64,000 nucleotides of DNA, taken from assembly GCF_023195925.1 (NCBI RefSeq), contig NZ_JALPRE010000007.1, positions 1-64,000 of the forward strand. The letters run 5' to 3'. Source of the stretch: Aquimarina acroporae (GTDB lineage Bacteria; Bacteroidota; Bacteroidia; Flavobacteriales; Flavobacteriaceae). Position numbers and translations under genes: made by a program. Shown one piece after another: positions 56,048-64,000 of this stretch; position 1 is the first letter of the stretch, and the number at the start of each line of letters is the position of its first letter. The notes under the pieces were generated by a model that was not told the DNA's origin, did not search any database, and saw only the letters and a program-made list of their open reading frames with translations.

Positions 56048-56875
56048 CTATAATCGAATTTCTCTTTCTTCTCCATCAGAGTTTGTAAATAAAGCAAGGT
56101 TATCACATGAACCATCGCCATAATCTAAAACTCCAGAATAATTTGTTCTTACCAAATCTACTACTCCACTTACCAAAAATCTACAGCTCGCTTCTCTTCG
56201 TAAGGCAGTAGTAATTGTTGTGCTATGTGTGTTGCCATTCGCAAAATTAGTCTCCCAGGCTCCGGTAATTAAGAAAACATTATCGCCCCAGTTTCCGTTA
56301 AGCACACCTTCAACCCACTCGCGTGTTTTAGCCCCCTTTCTTGAGGCTTCGGTACCATCTGCAAATGTTACCTTTAAATCCAAATCCATCATATACTGAG
56401 GATTCCCGTTTTCATTCATTCGTTGTCTGGTTACTGTTTTAGTTCCTTCAAATTGAATATCATCAATAAAAAAGTCGTCAAGACTATATGTAATAATTTT
56501 TGTTTTCGCATCTAAATCTATAGCATACGACATCGTAAGTTTTCCTTTCACCAGATGCCCTCTTACCTCACAACCTTCTTCACCAAAATCTACCAATACA
56601 TCTTTAGATGTATCTGTAATCTCAATAGTAATAGTAACACATTCTGGCAAATAAGGATGAATAGGACTTTTTAAATCGCTCTCTTCGGTTTCATATACCT
56701 GTAAAAAAGTATCACTTAATACCTCGGTTGCATTATCAACTTTTGCCGTAAGTTCTGTTTCCTCAAGATCAACTGCGTCGATTAAAGTTTCATCACTGGC
56801 TTCATCCTTATCGCAACCCACAAAAATTGCTGCTAGAAATACCGTTATTCCAAATTTCAAGATGATGTTTTTCAT
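56048..56875 (-). CDS. Lipoprotein of unknown function
   Basis: Start placed at ATG 56875 (MKNIILKFGITVFLAAIFVGCDKDE), which opens a lipoprotein signal with Cys21; the 12 upstream codons are unsupported. 275 residues. The mature part contains an ITIEITDTSKDVLVDFGEEGC segment and a beta-rich domain with paired cysteines (EGCEV, SCRFL, GSCDNLALF). Similar lipoproteins occur widely in flavobacteria, but I cannot name a function. Single gene with its own terminator. Confidence 0.8.
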   Translation of the reverse strand: MKNIILKFGITVFLAAIFVGCDKDEASDETLIDAVDLEETELTAKVDNATEVLSDTFLQVYETEESDLKSPIHPYLPECVTITIEITDTSKDVLVDFGEEGCEVRGHLVKGKLTMSYAIDLDAKTKIITYSLDDFFIDDIQFEGTKTVTRQRMNENGNPQYMMDLDLKVTFADGTEASRKGAKTREWVEGVLNGNWGDNVFLITGAWETNFANGNTHSTTITTALRREASCRFLVSGVVDLVRTNYSGVLDYGDGSCDNLALFTNSDGEEREIRL

Positions 56876-56979
56876 AATATTTAATTTTAACGTTACCATT
56901 CTATGACTCAATTTTTTACAGATGGTTTAATAGACGGGTTATTTTTTTTAATAAAAAGTGTTTGTTCTTTAAAAAGTAC

Positions 56980-56987
56980 TATATTTG
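56980..56987 (+). promoter_or_regulatory. -7 element TATATTTG for rpsO
   Basis: Perfect match; an upstream TTTG at 56961-56964 is a possible -33 element with a short 15-bp spacer. The leader to the ATG at 57042 is about 48 nt. An in-frame TTG at 56985 is part of the element and is not the start. Confidence 0.55.
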
Positions 56988-57041
56988 CTCGCTGATAGCA
57001 GAGAGTTATCGATACATAAAAATCATTTAAATAATATTGGA

Positions 57042-57311
57042 ATGTATTTAACAAAAGAGACTAAAGAAGAAATCTTCGCAAAACACGGTAAAGGAAAAAA
57101 CGATACTGGTTCTGCTGAAGGACAAATTGCACTATTCACTTACAGAATTACACACTTAACAGAACACTTAAAAAGCAATCGTAAAGATTTTAACACTGAG
57201 CGTTCTTTGGTAAAGTTGGTAGGTAAGCGTAGAGATTTACTTGACTATCTTAAGAAAAAGGATATCATGAGATATCGTGCAATTGTAAAAGAATTAGGAT
57301 TAAGAAAATAA
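57042..57311 (+). CDS. rpsO: 30S ribosomal protein S15
   Basis: Start placed at ATG 57042 (MYLTKETKEEIFAKHG); the longer frame begins inside the -7 element. 89 residues, the normal S15 length. Signature: GSAEGQIALFTYRITHLTEHLK and LVGKRRDLLDYLKKKD. It binds 16S rRNA early in 30S assembly and in many bacteria represses its own mRNA. Followed by its own terminator and then pnp, the conserved gene order. Confidence 0.97.
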   Translation: MYLTKETKEEIFAKHGKGKNDTGSAEGQIALFTYRITHLTEHLKSNRKDFNTERSLVKLVGKRRDLLDYLKKKDIMRYRAIVKELGLRK

Positions 57312-57312
57312 T

Positions 57313-57342
57313 AAAAGAGAGGCTGCGCGCCTCTTTTTTTAA
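57313..57342 (+). terminator. Terminator between rpsO and pnp
   Basis: Stem AAGAGAGG / CCTCTTTT with one G-T pair, a 7-nt loop and a T-tract. Confidence 0.8.
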
Positions 57343-57370
57343 TTATTGATATTTTTAAAATAAAAACTTT

Positions 57371-57510
57371 CATACATCTAATGTATGATTGTATGCCTTA
57401 GTTTTTCATTGGCCGCGCAATTACTACAACAACACAACCTTGTCCGTCCGAGTAAGACGGAAACCAATGTTTAATTAAGCCTAAAGCATCTTTGTTAATT
57501 AGTAACAAAG
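57371..57510 (+). promoter_or_regulatory. Structured pnp leader with three hairpins
   Basis: Three perfect hairpins without T-tracts precede pnp: CATACAT/ATGTATG (57371-57387), CCGTC/GACGG (57444-57460) and CTTTGTTA/TAACAAAG (57490-57510), the last ending 29 nt before the ATG. In E. coli, pnp is controlled by RNase III cleavage of a leader stem and PNPase binding, so a similar device is plausible. Confidence 0.5.
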
Positions 57511-57539
57511 AGTAGTAGGTTATGAATCAAAACTAAATT

Positions 57540-59714
57540 ATGATTCCACAAGTTTATAAAGAGGTTATCGATTTAGGTGATGGAAGACAAATCACCCTCG
57601 AAACCGGAAAACTAGCAAAACAAGCTCACGGGTCTGTTGTTGTACAAATGGGTAAAGCAATGCTTTTGTGTACCGTTGTATCATCTTATGATGCGGGTAC
57701 AGTTGACTTTTTACCATTAACTGTTGATTATCGTGAAAAATTTGCCGCTGCCGGGCGTTATCCTGGTGGTTTCTTTAAGAGAGAGGCAAGACCAAGTACA
57801 GAAGAAATCTTAACCATGAGACTAGTAGACCGAGTATTACGTCCACTATTCCCTAAAGATTATCATTCTGAGACACAAGTCATGATTCAATTAATGTCTC
57901 ATGACGAAGATGTAATGCCAGATGCCCTTGCAGGATTAGCAGCTTCTACGGCAATACAATTATCTGACATTCCTTTTGAAACTCCAATTTCAGAAGTAAG
58001 AGTAGCTCGTATAGACGGAGAGTTTATTATAAATCCGAGTAGAGCTCAATTAGAAAATGCTGATATCGATCTTATGGTTGGTGCATCTGCAGATTCTGTA
58101 GCAATGGTTGAGGGAGAAATGGATGAAGTTTCTGAAGAAGAAATGACAGAAGCTATAAAATTTGCTCACGAAGCTATCAAAGTACAGTGCGCAGCTCAAA
58201 TTCGTCTTGCAGAAGCAGTTGGTAAAAAAGAAACCAGAGAATATGAGCCAGAAGAAGAAAATGAAGAACTAGAGAAAAAGATCTATGATGCTGCCTACCA
58301 AAAGTGCTATGATATCGCTAAAATGGGCTCTTCAAAAAAAGAAAGAGGTTTAGCGTTTTCTGAGGTAAAAGAGGAAATAAAATCACAATATTCAGAAGAA
58401 GAATTAGAAGAAATTGGAGGTCTTATTTCTAAATATTTTGGTAAAGCGCATAAAGAAGCTGTAAGAAACCTTACGCTTGATGAAGGTATACGTTTAGATG
58501 GACGCCAGACTACAGATATCAGACCCATCTGGTGTGAGGTTGATTATTTACCATCTACTCATGGTTCTTCAATATTTACCAGGGGTGAAACTCAAGCCTT
58601 GGCTACAGTTACTCTAGGAACCTCTAGAGAAGCCAATGTAATTGATCTTCCTACACAACAAGGAGAAGAAACATTTTACTTACACTACAACTTCCCTCCT
58701 TTTTCGACTGGAGAAGCAAGACCGCTTAGAGGTACTTCTAGAAGAGAGATTGGACACGGAAATCTTGCGCAACGCGCATTAAAAGGAATGATCCCTGAAG
58801 ATTGCCCATATACAGTTCGTGTAGTTTCTGAAGTTTTAGAATCTAATGGTTCTTCATCTATGGCTACCGTTTGTTCTGGAACTATGGCATTAATGGATGC
58901 TGGAATTAATCTTAAAAAACCAGTTTCTGGTATTGCTATGGGATTAATTTCTGATGGAGATCGTTATGCGGTTCTTTCTGACATTCTTGGTGATGAAGAT
59001 CACTTAGGAGATATGGATTTTAAAGTTACCGGTACTGCTGATGGTATTACTGCTTGTCAAATGGATATCAAGATCAAAGGTCTTTCCTATGAAATACTGG
59101 TAAAAGCATTGAAGCAGGCTCGTGACGGGCGCTTACATATTCTTGAAAAGCTTACAGACACCATTGCGCAACCAAATGAAAATGTTAAGGCTCACGCACC
59201 AAAAATGGTGAAAGTGACTATTCCAGAATCTTATATAGGAGCAGTTATTGGACCAAGTGGTAAGGTAATTCAGGAAATGCAAAAAGAAACTGGAACTACT
59301 ATTGTAATTGAAGAAGATGGAGAACACGGAATTGTAGAAATTCTAGGAGTTGATCAAGATGCTATAGATACTGTTATCCGAAAAATAGAAGCAATTACTT
59401 TTAAGCCAAAGGTAGGAAGCGTTTACGAAGTAAAAGTAATTAAAATCTTAGATTTTGGTGCCGTTGTAGAATATACTGAAGCCCCTGGAAATGAGGTATT
59501 ACTTCATATTTCTGAATTAGCTTGGGAACGCACCAACAATGTTACTGATGTTGTAAACATAGGTGATGTTATTGATGTTAAATACTTTGGTATCGATCCA
59601 AAAACAAGAAAAGAGAAGGTTTCTAGAAAAGCTCTTTTACAAAGACCTCCTAGACCAGAAGGTAAACCAAAAGGAGATAGAAGACCTCAACAACAAAATA
59701 AAAAGGAAGACTAA
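57540..59714 (+). CDS. pnp: Polyribonucleotide nucleotidyltransferase (PNPase)
   Basis: 724 residues. 3'-5' phosphorolytic RNA degradation. Order: RNase PH domain 1, alpha-helical linker, RNase PH domain 2 ([27 protein letters not shown]), KH domain ([19 protein letters not shown]) and S1 domain ([20 protein letters not shown] ... [12 protein letters not shown]). The C-terminus is Lys/Pro/Gln-rich. Preceded by a structured leader and closed by a terminator. Confidence 0.97.
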   Translation: MIPQVYKEVIDLGDGRQITLETGKLAKQAHGSVVVQMGKAMLLCTVVSSYDAGTVDFLPLTVDYREKFAAAGRYPGGFFKREARPSTEEILTMRLVDRVLRPLFPKDYHSETQVMIQLMSHDEDVMPDALAGLAASTAIQLSDIPFETPISEVRVARIDGEFIINPSRAQLENADIDLMVGASADSVAMVEGEMDEVSEEEMTEAIKFAHEAIKVQCAAQIRLAEAVGKKETREYEPEEENEELEKKIYDAAYQKCYDIAKMGSSKKERGLAFSEVKEEIKSQYSEEELEEIGGLISKYFGKAHKEAVRNLTLDEGIRLDGRQTTDIRPIWCEVDYLPSTHGSSIFTRGETQALATVTLGTSREANVIDLPTQQGEETFYLHYNFPPFSTGEARPLRGTSRREIGHGNLAQRALKGMIPEDCPYTVRVVSEVLESNGSSSMATVCSGTMALMDAGINLKKPVSGIAMGLISDGDRYAVLSDILGDEDHLGDMDFKVTGTADGITACQMDIKIKGLSYEILVKALKQARDGRLHILEKLTDTIAQPNENVKAHAPKMVKVTIPESYIGAVIGPSGKVIQEMQKETGTTIVIEEDGEHGIVEILGVDQDAIDTVIRKIEAITFKPKVGSVYEVKVIKILDFGAVVEYTEAPGNEVLLHISELAWERTNNVTDVVNIGDVIDVKYFGIDPKTRKEKVSRKALLQRPPRPEGKPKGDRRPQQQNKKED

Positions 59715-59735
59715 ACTTTTTATAAGTTATACTAT

Positions 59736-59768
59736 AAACGCTCTTAGAAAATCTAAGGGCGTTTTTTT
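59736..59768 (+). terminator. Terminator after pnp
   Basis: 13-bp stem AAACGC-T-CTTAGA / TCTAAG-G-GCGTTT with a central T-G pair, followed by a T-tract. Confidence 0.93.
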
Positions 59769-59852
59769 GTGCTTAGTTTAAAATATTCTGTCTAATAAGC
59801 AACCTTTTTGGGGTTTCCAGTCTATAAGATTGAAGACTCTAAAAAGTTTACC

Positions 59853-60914
59853 ATGAAAAAAATTAAATGTTATTCCTTAACCATTATTATTGCCCTGCTT
59901 ATCATCTCTTGTAACAATGAACCATATGATTTACTTCTTATTGGAAAGATCGATGCACAATCTGAGTTATTTAATTCTCTAAAGAACATTTCTGAAGAAA
60001 AAGAAGAAGATAAAGAAATCGTTTGCCTCACATTTGTATACCCATTCAATATATACCTTTATGATGAAGAATCTGAAATTGTTGATAGTAGAATCATAGG
60101 AAATAACTTAGAATTCATTGCTGCCTTAGAAGACACAGATCAAGAGGGAGCAATTGGTTTAAGTTACCCCATTACCAGTACTCTTGAAAATGGGGAGAGT
60201 GTCGCTATCGAAAATAATGAAGAACTTGCAGCAGCTATAAAAGCCTGTATTGAATCTGAAATCATTGCCAATTGCAATAATATATTAGAAGAAGAAAATT
60301 GTGTATGGGAAGTCACTTCCTTAACCGAAAACGCGAAATATGAAGATGTCATATTTGATTTTTATAATGATGGCACCGGTATTTTGTATACTCCAGGAAA
60401 CGCTTATCGAACCTCATGGATTTCTTTATTTATAGACGAGGAATTACATGTTAATATTAAGCTGGAAGGAGATTCAGACATCGCTGAAGACTGGAACTTT
60501 AACTGGAAAGCGACGATAATAGATGATAATACCATAGAAATATTAAATGAAGATCAAAAATATCGGATTCAAAGAAAATGTAATGTAGAGAATTCTTGCA
60601 ACTACGTCGAGTTTAGAAGCTGTGAACTTTCTAATCAAATGGAAATAGGAGAATTTTTATTGGATGAATATCAAGATTGCATAATTTCCCTTCAAGACAA
60701 CATCACAAACCCAGAGCAACTATTATTATCTTTCTTTGAAACTATAGCTGACGCTGAGCAAGACACAAATCCCATTATCTCATCTACGACCTACAACAAC
60801 ATAACCAATCCCCAACTCATATTTGTAAATATTAAAGACACGACTACCGATGAGTCAAAAATTATTAGAATTGTTTTATTTGTAGAAGCCTGCGAAGCCA
60901 ATGATGAACCTTAA
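59853..60914 (+). CDS. Lipoprotein of unknown function, 353 aa
   Basis: Start at ATG 59853 (MKKIKCYSLTIIIALLIISC), a lipoprotein signal with Cys20; the longer frame is not supported. The acidic protein has two halves. One holds EKEEDKEIVCLTFVYPFNIYLYDEE and YPITSTLENGESVAIENNEEL; the other has CVWEVTSLTENAKYEDVIFDFYNDGTG (lipocalin-like strand pattern) and CNYVEFRSCEL. Function unknown. It sits between pnp and an ECF sigma gene and ends at a strong terminator. Confidence 0.8.
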   Translation: MKKIKCYSLTIIIALLIISCNNEPYDLLLIGKIDAQSELFNSLKNISEEKEEDKEIVCLTFVYPFNIYLYDEESEIVDSRIIGNNLEFIAALEDTDQEGAIGLSYPITSTLENGESVAIENNEELAAAIKACIESEIIANCNNILEEENCVWEVTSLTENAKYEDVIFDFYNDGTGILYTPGNAYRTSWISLFIDEELHVNIKLEGDSDIAEDWNFNWKATIIDDNTIEILNEDQKYRIQRKCNVENSCNYVEFRSCELSNQMEIGEFLLDEYQDCIISLQDNITNPEQLLLSFFETIADAEQDTNPIISSTTYNNITNPQLIFVNIKDTTTDESKIIRIVLFVEACEANDEP

Positions 60915-60925
60915 ATTAGTTCTAA

Positions 60926-60964
60926 ACACTCTTTCCTTATAAACAGGAAAGAGTGTGTTTTTTT
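60926..60964 (+). terminator. Terminator after the 353-aa lipoprotein gene
   Basis: Perfect 12-bp stem ACACTCTTTCCT (60926-60937) / AGGAAAGAGTGT (60945-60956), 7-nt loop, followed by GTTTTTTT. Confidence 0.95.
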
Positions 60965-61105
60965 ACCTAAATAAAAAAATGTAAATTTTTACGCAACCTT
61001 TCAAAACATTTCAGTCCATACTAAAAACTGTAACTAATAAGCTAGAATTATGAAATACGGTTATAAAAAATTATAATTACCAGTTTTACAAAAGTTAAGA
61101 ACACG

Positions 61106-61660
61106 TTGAACAACAAAAAGCTAATCAAAAAGTGTCAAAAGAATGATCGCCAGGCGCAAAGCGAGCTCTTTTATCTTTATAAAGATGTACTTTTTGCTCT
61201 TAGTTTAAAATATTGTAAAAATTACAAAGAAGCCGAAGACAATTTGCACGATTCTTTTTTAACCATTTTTAAGAAAATACATCAGTATAATTTTAAAGGA
61301 TCTTTTGAAGGCTGGATAAAAAGGATAACCATAAATAATGCGATAGATAAATATAAACACTCAACGTTATCTGACCTTTCGTTGAAAGAGGATAAAATTG
61401 AAGATACCAATATCGATACAGACTCGCTACATGTTTCATTAGATGAATTACTCCTTCATATACAGGAATTACCCGATAGATATAGATTGGTATTTAATCT
61501 CTACGAATTAGATGATTATTCCCATAAGGAAATAGCAAAAATGCTTCAAATCTCAGAAGGTACTTCAAAATCAAATTTACATCGAGCAAAAGTTATTCTG
61601 AAAACAAAAATTATGTCTGCTCAAAATAATTTAAAAAAAATAGTAATTAACGATGGCTAA
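61106..61660 (+). CDS. ECF-type RNA polymerase sigma factor
   Basis: 184 residues starting at TTG (no ATG nearby). Region 2: QSELFYLYKDVLFALSLKYCKNYKEAEDNLHDSFLTIFKKIHQY, FEGWIKRITINNAIDKYK; region 4: ELPDRYRLVFNLYELDDYSHKEIAKMLQISEGTSKSNLHRAK. It would direct transcription of a small regulon. Its stop overlaps the start of the next gene by 8 bp. That gene's N-terminal cytoplasmic segment plus a membrane helix looks like an anti-sigma arrangement. Confidence 0.9.
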   Translation: MNNKKLIKKCQKNDRQAQSELFYLYKDVLFALSLKYCKNYKEAEDNLHDSFLTIFKKIHQYNFKGSFEGWIKRITINNAIDKYKHSTLSDLSLKEDKIEDTNIDTDSLHVSLDELLLHIQELPDRYRLVFNLYELDDYSHKEIAKMLQISEGTSKSNLHRAKVILKTKIMSAQNNLKKIVINDG

Positions 61661-63017
61661 CCCAAAAGACATAGGAAAAGTTTTCAAAGAGAAACTGAAT
61701 GATTTTAATTCGGTTTCTAGCTCTTTGCGTTGGGAAGATATCGAACCTAATTTACCTCAAAAAGAAAAGCGCCCTTTATTGTTTTGGGTAAAACTTGGAG
61801 GTTTATTAGTTGTTGCTTCGGCGATGTTTTTTATCATTTATAATACTGCTTCCAAAAATGATCCAGATTCCAAAAACACTATAGAATATTCATCTGAAGA
61901 ACCTTGCAAAGAACCAGATTTGAATACTAATGGCATTACAAATTCAGAGGTAAATACTAGTGGCAATAAAATAAACACCATTACCCAAGTAGATAAACAG
62001 ATTGATAATAACATAAAAAATGAACCCCAAATCATTACTCCCAATTCAAAATATAGAAACAGTTCTACTAATAAGAGTAATAACATTTCAATATCTGAAA
62101 TAAAACGGCCAAAACAAACATCAAACATCAATTCTAGGCATTTTGGGAGGGAGATGTACAAACCAACACAAGACACTCTCAATACAGATATTAACTCAAC
62201 AAAGAACCAAGAATTATCTTCTCTGAAATCAAAAAAAACGACTTCTATCGATAATATCGCTACGAAAGATTCTTTAAATATATCATCACAGACTTCTCAA
62301 GACTCTGTTTTAGTTGCTCGTAAACCCAAAGACACTTTAATTTATATGCAGCCTAAGAAAAAATCTCTTTTTCAAAAGTTTAGTGTTGGGGTTCATTTCG
62401 GTCCTACATATACATTCACGTCAAAAGGCTCGTTAATAAGTAATCAAATTGCAGATAACACCAATTCTGGAAGAGTTTCTTTGAGCTACGGAATTATGTT
62501 CAAAACCTATTATTCTGAAAAAACTGCTTTAAGAATTGGGTATAACCGTACAAAGATCAGTAGTATTACCAAAAACGTTTCGTCAGAACAGATACCGTCT
62601 ATTTTAAGAGATACCGGAATACAACCGAGCGACAGTTTTATGCTTCAAAATGATAATAGTATAGATCTTCTTCAAAAAATATCGTACAACGAAATTTCTT
62701 TGGGACTACAACACCAAATCATAGATAAAGACATCAAAACATCTATACTTTTAGGAATGAATGCTTTATTCTTAGATAACAACACTATTTCAATTCGTAC
62801 TTCATCCAACAAAATTAATGCTGGAAGTAGTCGAAACCTTCAACAAATTAGTTTGAATTTCAATGTTGGTTCTAACTTTGCCTATCCTATTACCAAATCT
62901 ATTGATGTAACAGCAGAGCCAATATTTAATTTTCAGCTTAAAGAAGCTAGTAAAAATACTGAGAGTTATAAGCATTTCTTTATTACTCTTCAAACAGGTT
63001 TATCTTACAAATTTTAA
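61653..63017 (+). CDS. Putative anti-sigma-like membrane protein fused to an outer-membrane beta barrel
   Basis: 454 residues. A ~40-residue N-terminal segment (DIGKVFKEKLNDFNSVSSSLRWEDI) is followed by one membrane helix (~41-63). Then comes a Ser/Asn/Thr/Lys-rich, low-complexity linker (~64-235), and from about 240 an outer-membrane barrel (FSVGVHFGPTYTF, YGIMFKTYYS, LQTGLSYKF end). There is no cleavable signal peptide. The topology would place the N-terminus in the cytoplasm, the linker across the periplasm and the barrel in the outer membrane. The gene overlaps the ECF sigma gene by 8 bp, so they are co-translated. Confidence 0.8.
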   Translation: MANPKDIGKVFKEKLNDFNSVSSSLRWEDIEPNLPQKEKRPLLFWVKLGGLLVVASAMFFIIYNTASKNDPDSKNTIEYSSEEPCKEPDLNTNGITNSEVNTSGNKINTITQVDKQIDNNIKNEPQIITPNSKYRNSSTNKSNNISISEIKRPKQTSNINSRHFGREMYKPTQDTLNTDINSTKNQELSSLKSKKTTSIDNIATKDSLNISSQTSQDSVLVARKPKDTLIYMQPKKKSLFQKFSVGVHFGPTYTFTSKGSLISNQIADNTNSGRVSLSYGIMFKTYYSEKTALRIGYNRTKISSITKNVSSEQIPSILRDTGIQPSDSFMLQNDNSIDLLQKISYNEISLGLQHQIIDKDIKTSILLGMNALFLDNNTISIRTSSNKINAGSSRNLQQISLNFNVGSNFAYPITKSIDVTAEPIFNFQLKEASKNTESYKHFFITLQTGLSYKF

Positions 63018-63084
63018 AGCTTAGTTATTCAAAAGAACAAAAGGTTATCTCAATGCTAGAAATAAGAAAAGTACCCCCTTTGTG

Positions 63085-63447
63085 CTATCGAACTGCCAGA
63101 GCTAGGAAGACAAACCCAAATCCAGATGCAATATATGAAGCCGGGAGAACAATAAAAGTCTTAAAATAGGAGAATTTTACCTTTCTAATTTCCTTTATTT
63201 CAGAAAAGGGAATATGCACTTCCTCTTTTTTTATTGTAGCCACAATTCCAGATTCATCATACTCTGTAATAATCATTTTTTTCTTTTGATATTCTGAAGT
63301 GGTTATTTTGTACTTTTTATCAACTTCTAATTCTTCAGAAACTATTTCTATACTTCGATAACTGAAACACCCTGTATTTATGAATAATAAGAAAAGAGTT
63401 ATTATCTTAAAGAAGTATGTAGGGGAAATATTTTTTTTAAGATCCAT
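63085..63447 (-). CDS. Small lipoprotein of unknown function, 120 aa
   Basis: Lipoprotein signal with lipobox INTGC (Cys27), then a beta-strand-rich middle (KYKITTSEYQKKKMIITEYDESGIVATI, HIPFSEIKEIRKV) and a C-terminal hydrophobic segment (FIVLPASYIASGFGFVFLALAV). The I/E-rich SEIKEIRK pattern resembles SH3-like lipoproteins. Function not recognised. Divergent from the HTH-like gene at the right edge. Confidence 0.75.
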   Translation of the reverse strand: MDLKKNISPTYFFKIITLFLLFINTGCFSYRSIEIVSEELEVDKKYKITTSEYQKKKMIITEYDESGIVATIKKEEVHIPFSEIKEIRKVKFSYFKTFIVLPASYIASGFGFVFLALAVR

Positions 63448-63538
63448 TTTAGCGCTATTTTATTTGATACTATTAGGTAATCAAACATACTAACTCCCTC
63501 TTAATGTGATATAGTAAAAACTGCGATAACAAACATTA

Positions 63539-63561
63539 TTTTTTGCGATAATCGCAAAAAA
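63539..63561. promoter_or_regulatory. Palindrome TTTTTTGCGAT-A-ATCGCAAAAAA
   Basis: Perfect 11-bp arms around a single central base, so it cannot be a hairpin loop and is best read as an operator. A half copy (TGCGATA) lies 25 bp upstream near 63520. It sits in the divergent gap between the lipoprotein gene and the HTH-like gene. Confidence 0.6.
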
Positions 63562-63628
63562 GATATAATTTTCTAATTTACCTTTTGACTCAAATTAGAT
63601 TGTCATTTTATCATTTAAACTCAACAAA

Positions 63629-64000
63629 ATGAACCAGAAAGCTTTTTTAGAATTAATAAAATCGCAGCTCCCTCCCAAAAGTTCATTAATCGATGAAGTC
63701 GCCACAGTATTAGATATAAGTTACGATGCTTCTCATAGAAGAGTAACCTATAAAAGTAAGTTATCACTCGAAGAATCTGTAATTCTTGCAAAACACTATA
63801 GTGTTTCTATAGATCAATTATTCTCTAACGAAGTAGAACATATTGTTGCCGTTAAAAAAACAGCACCTGTAAAAGACATTAAAAGTCTATTGGCTTATTA
63901 TCAAAACTCTTATAAATCATTACTCCCGTTAATCAATAACCCGAAGGTAAAAATGATCTATTCAGCCAAAGACCTTCCTATTTTCTATACTTCAAACGAT
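63629..64000 (+). CDS. Helix-turn-helix-like regulator, 3'-partial
   Basis: Open from the ATG at 63629 to the right edge (124 codons). The N-terminus MNQKAFLELIKSQLP...LIDEVATVLDISYDASHRRVTYKSKLSLEESVILAKHYSVSIDQLF has the HTH plus second-helix pattern of a DNA-binding domain of a Bacteroidota-type regulator family. The remaining part is a partial effector or dimer domain. The palindrome at 63539-63561 is a likely autoregulatory site. Confidence 0.75.
   Translation, partial: MNQKAFLELIKSQLPPKSSLIDEVATVLDISYDASHRRVTYKSKLSLEESVILAKHYSVSIDQLFSNEVEHIVAVKKTAPVKDIKSLLAYYQNSYKSLLPLINNPKVKMIYSAKDLPIFYTSND

Noticed and set aside
1-64000. tRNA, rRNA, prophage or insertion sequence
   Set aside because: No cloverleaf, rRNA core motifs, transposase, integrase or terminal inverted repeats with target duplications were seen on reading both strands.

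Overview
The window looks like a chromosomal segment of a low-GC marine member of the Flavobacteriaceae (phylum Bacteroidota). Supporting evidence: promoters of the TTG-N17-20-TAnnTTTG type with weak Shine-Dalgarno signals, type IX secretion (T9SS) parts (plug protein, PorT) and a T9SS-B cargo, DUF-type families typical of the group (DUF3667, DUF4846), a TamL lipoprotein, and a complete Na+-translocating NADH:quinone reductase. An Aquimarina-like genus is possible but cannot be settled from this sequence. No rRNA, tRNA, CRISPR array, insertion sequence or integrase was seen.

Layout. 1-9.4 kb is a surface-protein region: a collagen-like (G-X-Y)n protein open at the left edge and broken by an in-frame TGA, a small secreted protein, a 1719-residue Calx-beta/CUB/beta-helix protein and a T9SS-B cargo protein. 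9.7-12.5 kb holds a ClpP paralogue, a VanY-type M15 peptidase, a CAP lipoprotein, an M48 metalloprotease and an ankyrin protein. 13.3-17.2 kb is mostly housekeeping (gpmI, thioredoxin-like lipoprotein, map, methyltransferase). 17.3-20.8 kb is a TPR-CHAT (caspase-like) protein that appears secreted and membrane-tethered. 20.8-32.9 kb is a long minus-strand block: nqrABCDEF, a terminator, a DUF4846 protein, a VIT-VWA-SusC-plug-TPR fusion, a small conserved protein and apbE, whose product flavinylates NqrB and NqrC.

33-37.7 kb carries the T9SS plug protein, a DUF3667 membrane protein, apaG, and a two-gene minus-strand pair (papain-like candidate and NRDE/TANGO2-like Ntn protein). 37.8-45.8 kb: pruA, GNAT, AraC regulator plus serine hydrolase, rsmG, a desaturase behind a near-perfect operator palindrome, an aminotransferase with a duplicated start, and a small unknown gene. 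45.8-48.6 kb: trkA-trkH potassium uptake. 48.8-59.7 kb is core genome: ubiE-porT, a SPOUT methyltransferase, tamL, fbaA, accD (without its zinc-ribbon cysteines), rpsO and pnp with a structured leader. 59.8-64 kb is accessory: a lipoprotein, an ECF sigma factor overlapping a protein with an inner-membrane helix plus a candidate outer-membrane barrel, a small lipoprotein, and the start of an HTH-like regulator behind an 11-bp-arm palindrome.

Functional themes are cell-envelope biogenesis and secretion (plug, PorT, TamL, cargo proteins), sodium/potassium bioenergetics (Nqr-ApbE, Trk) and lipid metabolism (desaturase, AccD). The least explained items are the periplasmic CHAT protein, the plug-without-barrel fusion, the sigma/trans-envelope pair, and several operator-like palindromes. 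All calls come from reading the sequence; no database search was run.
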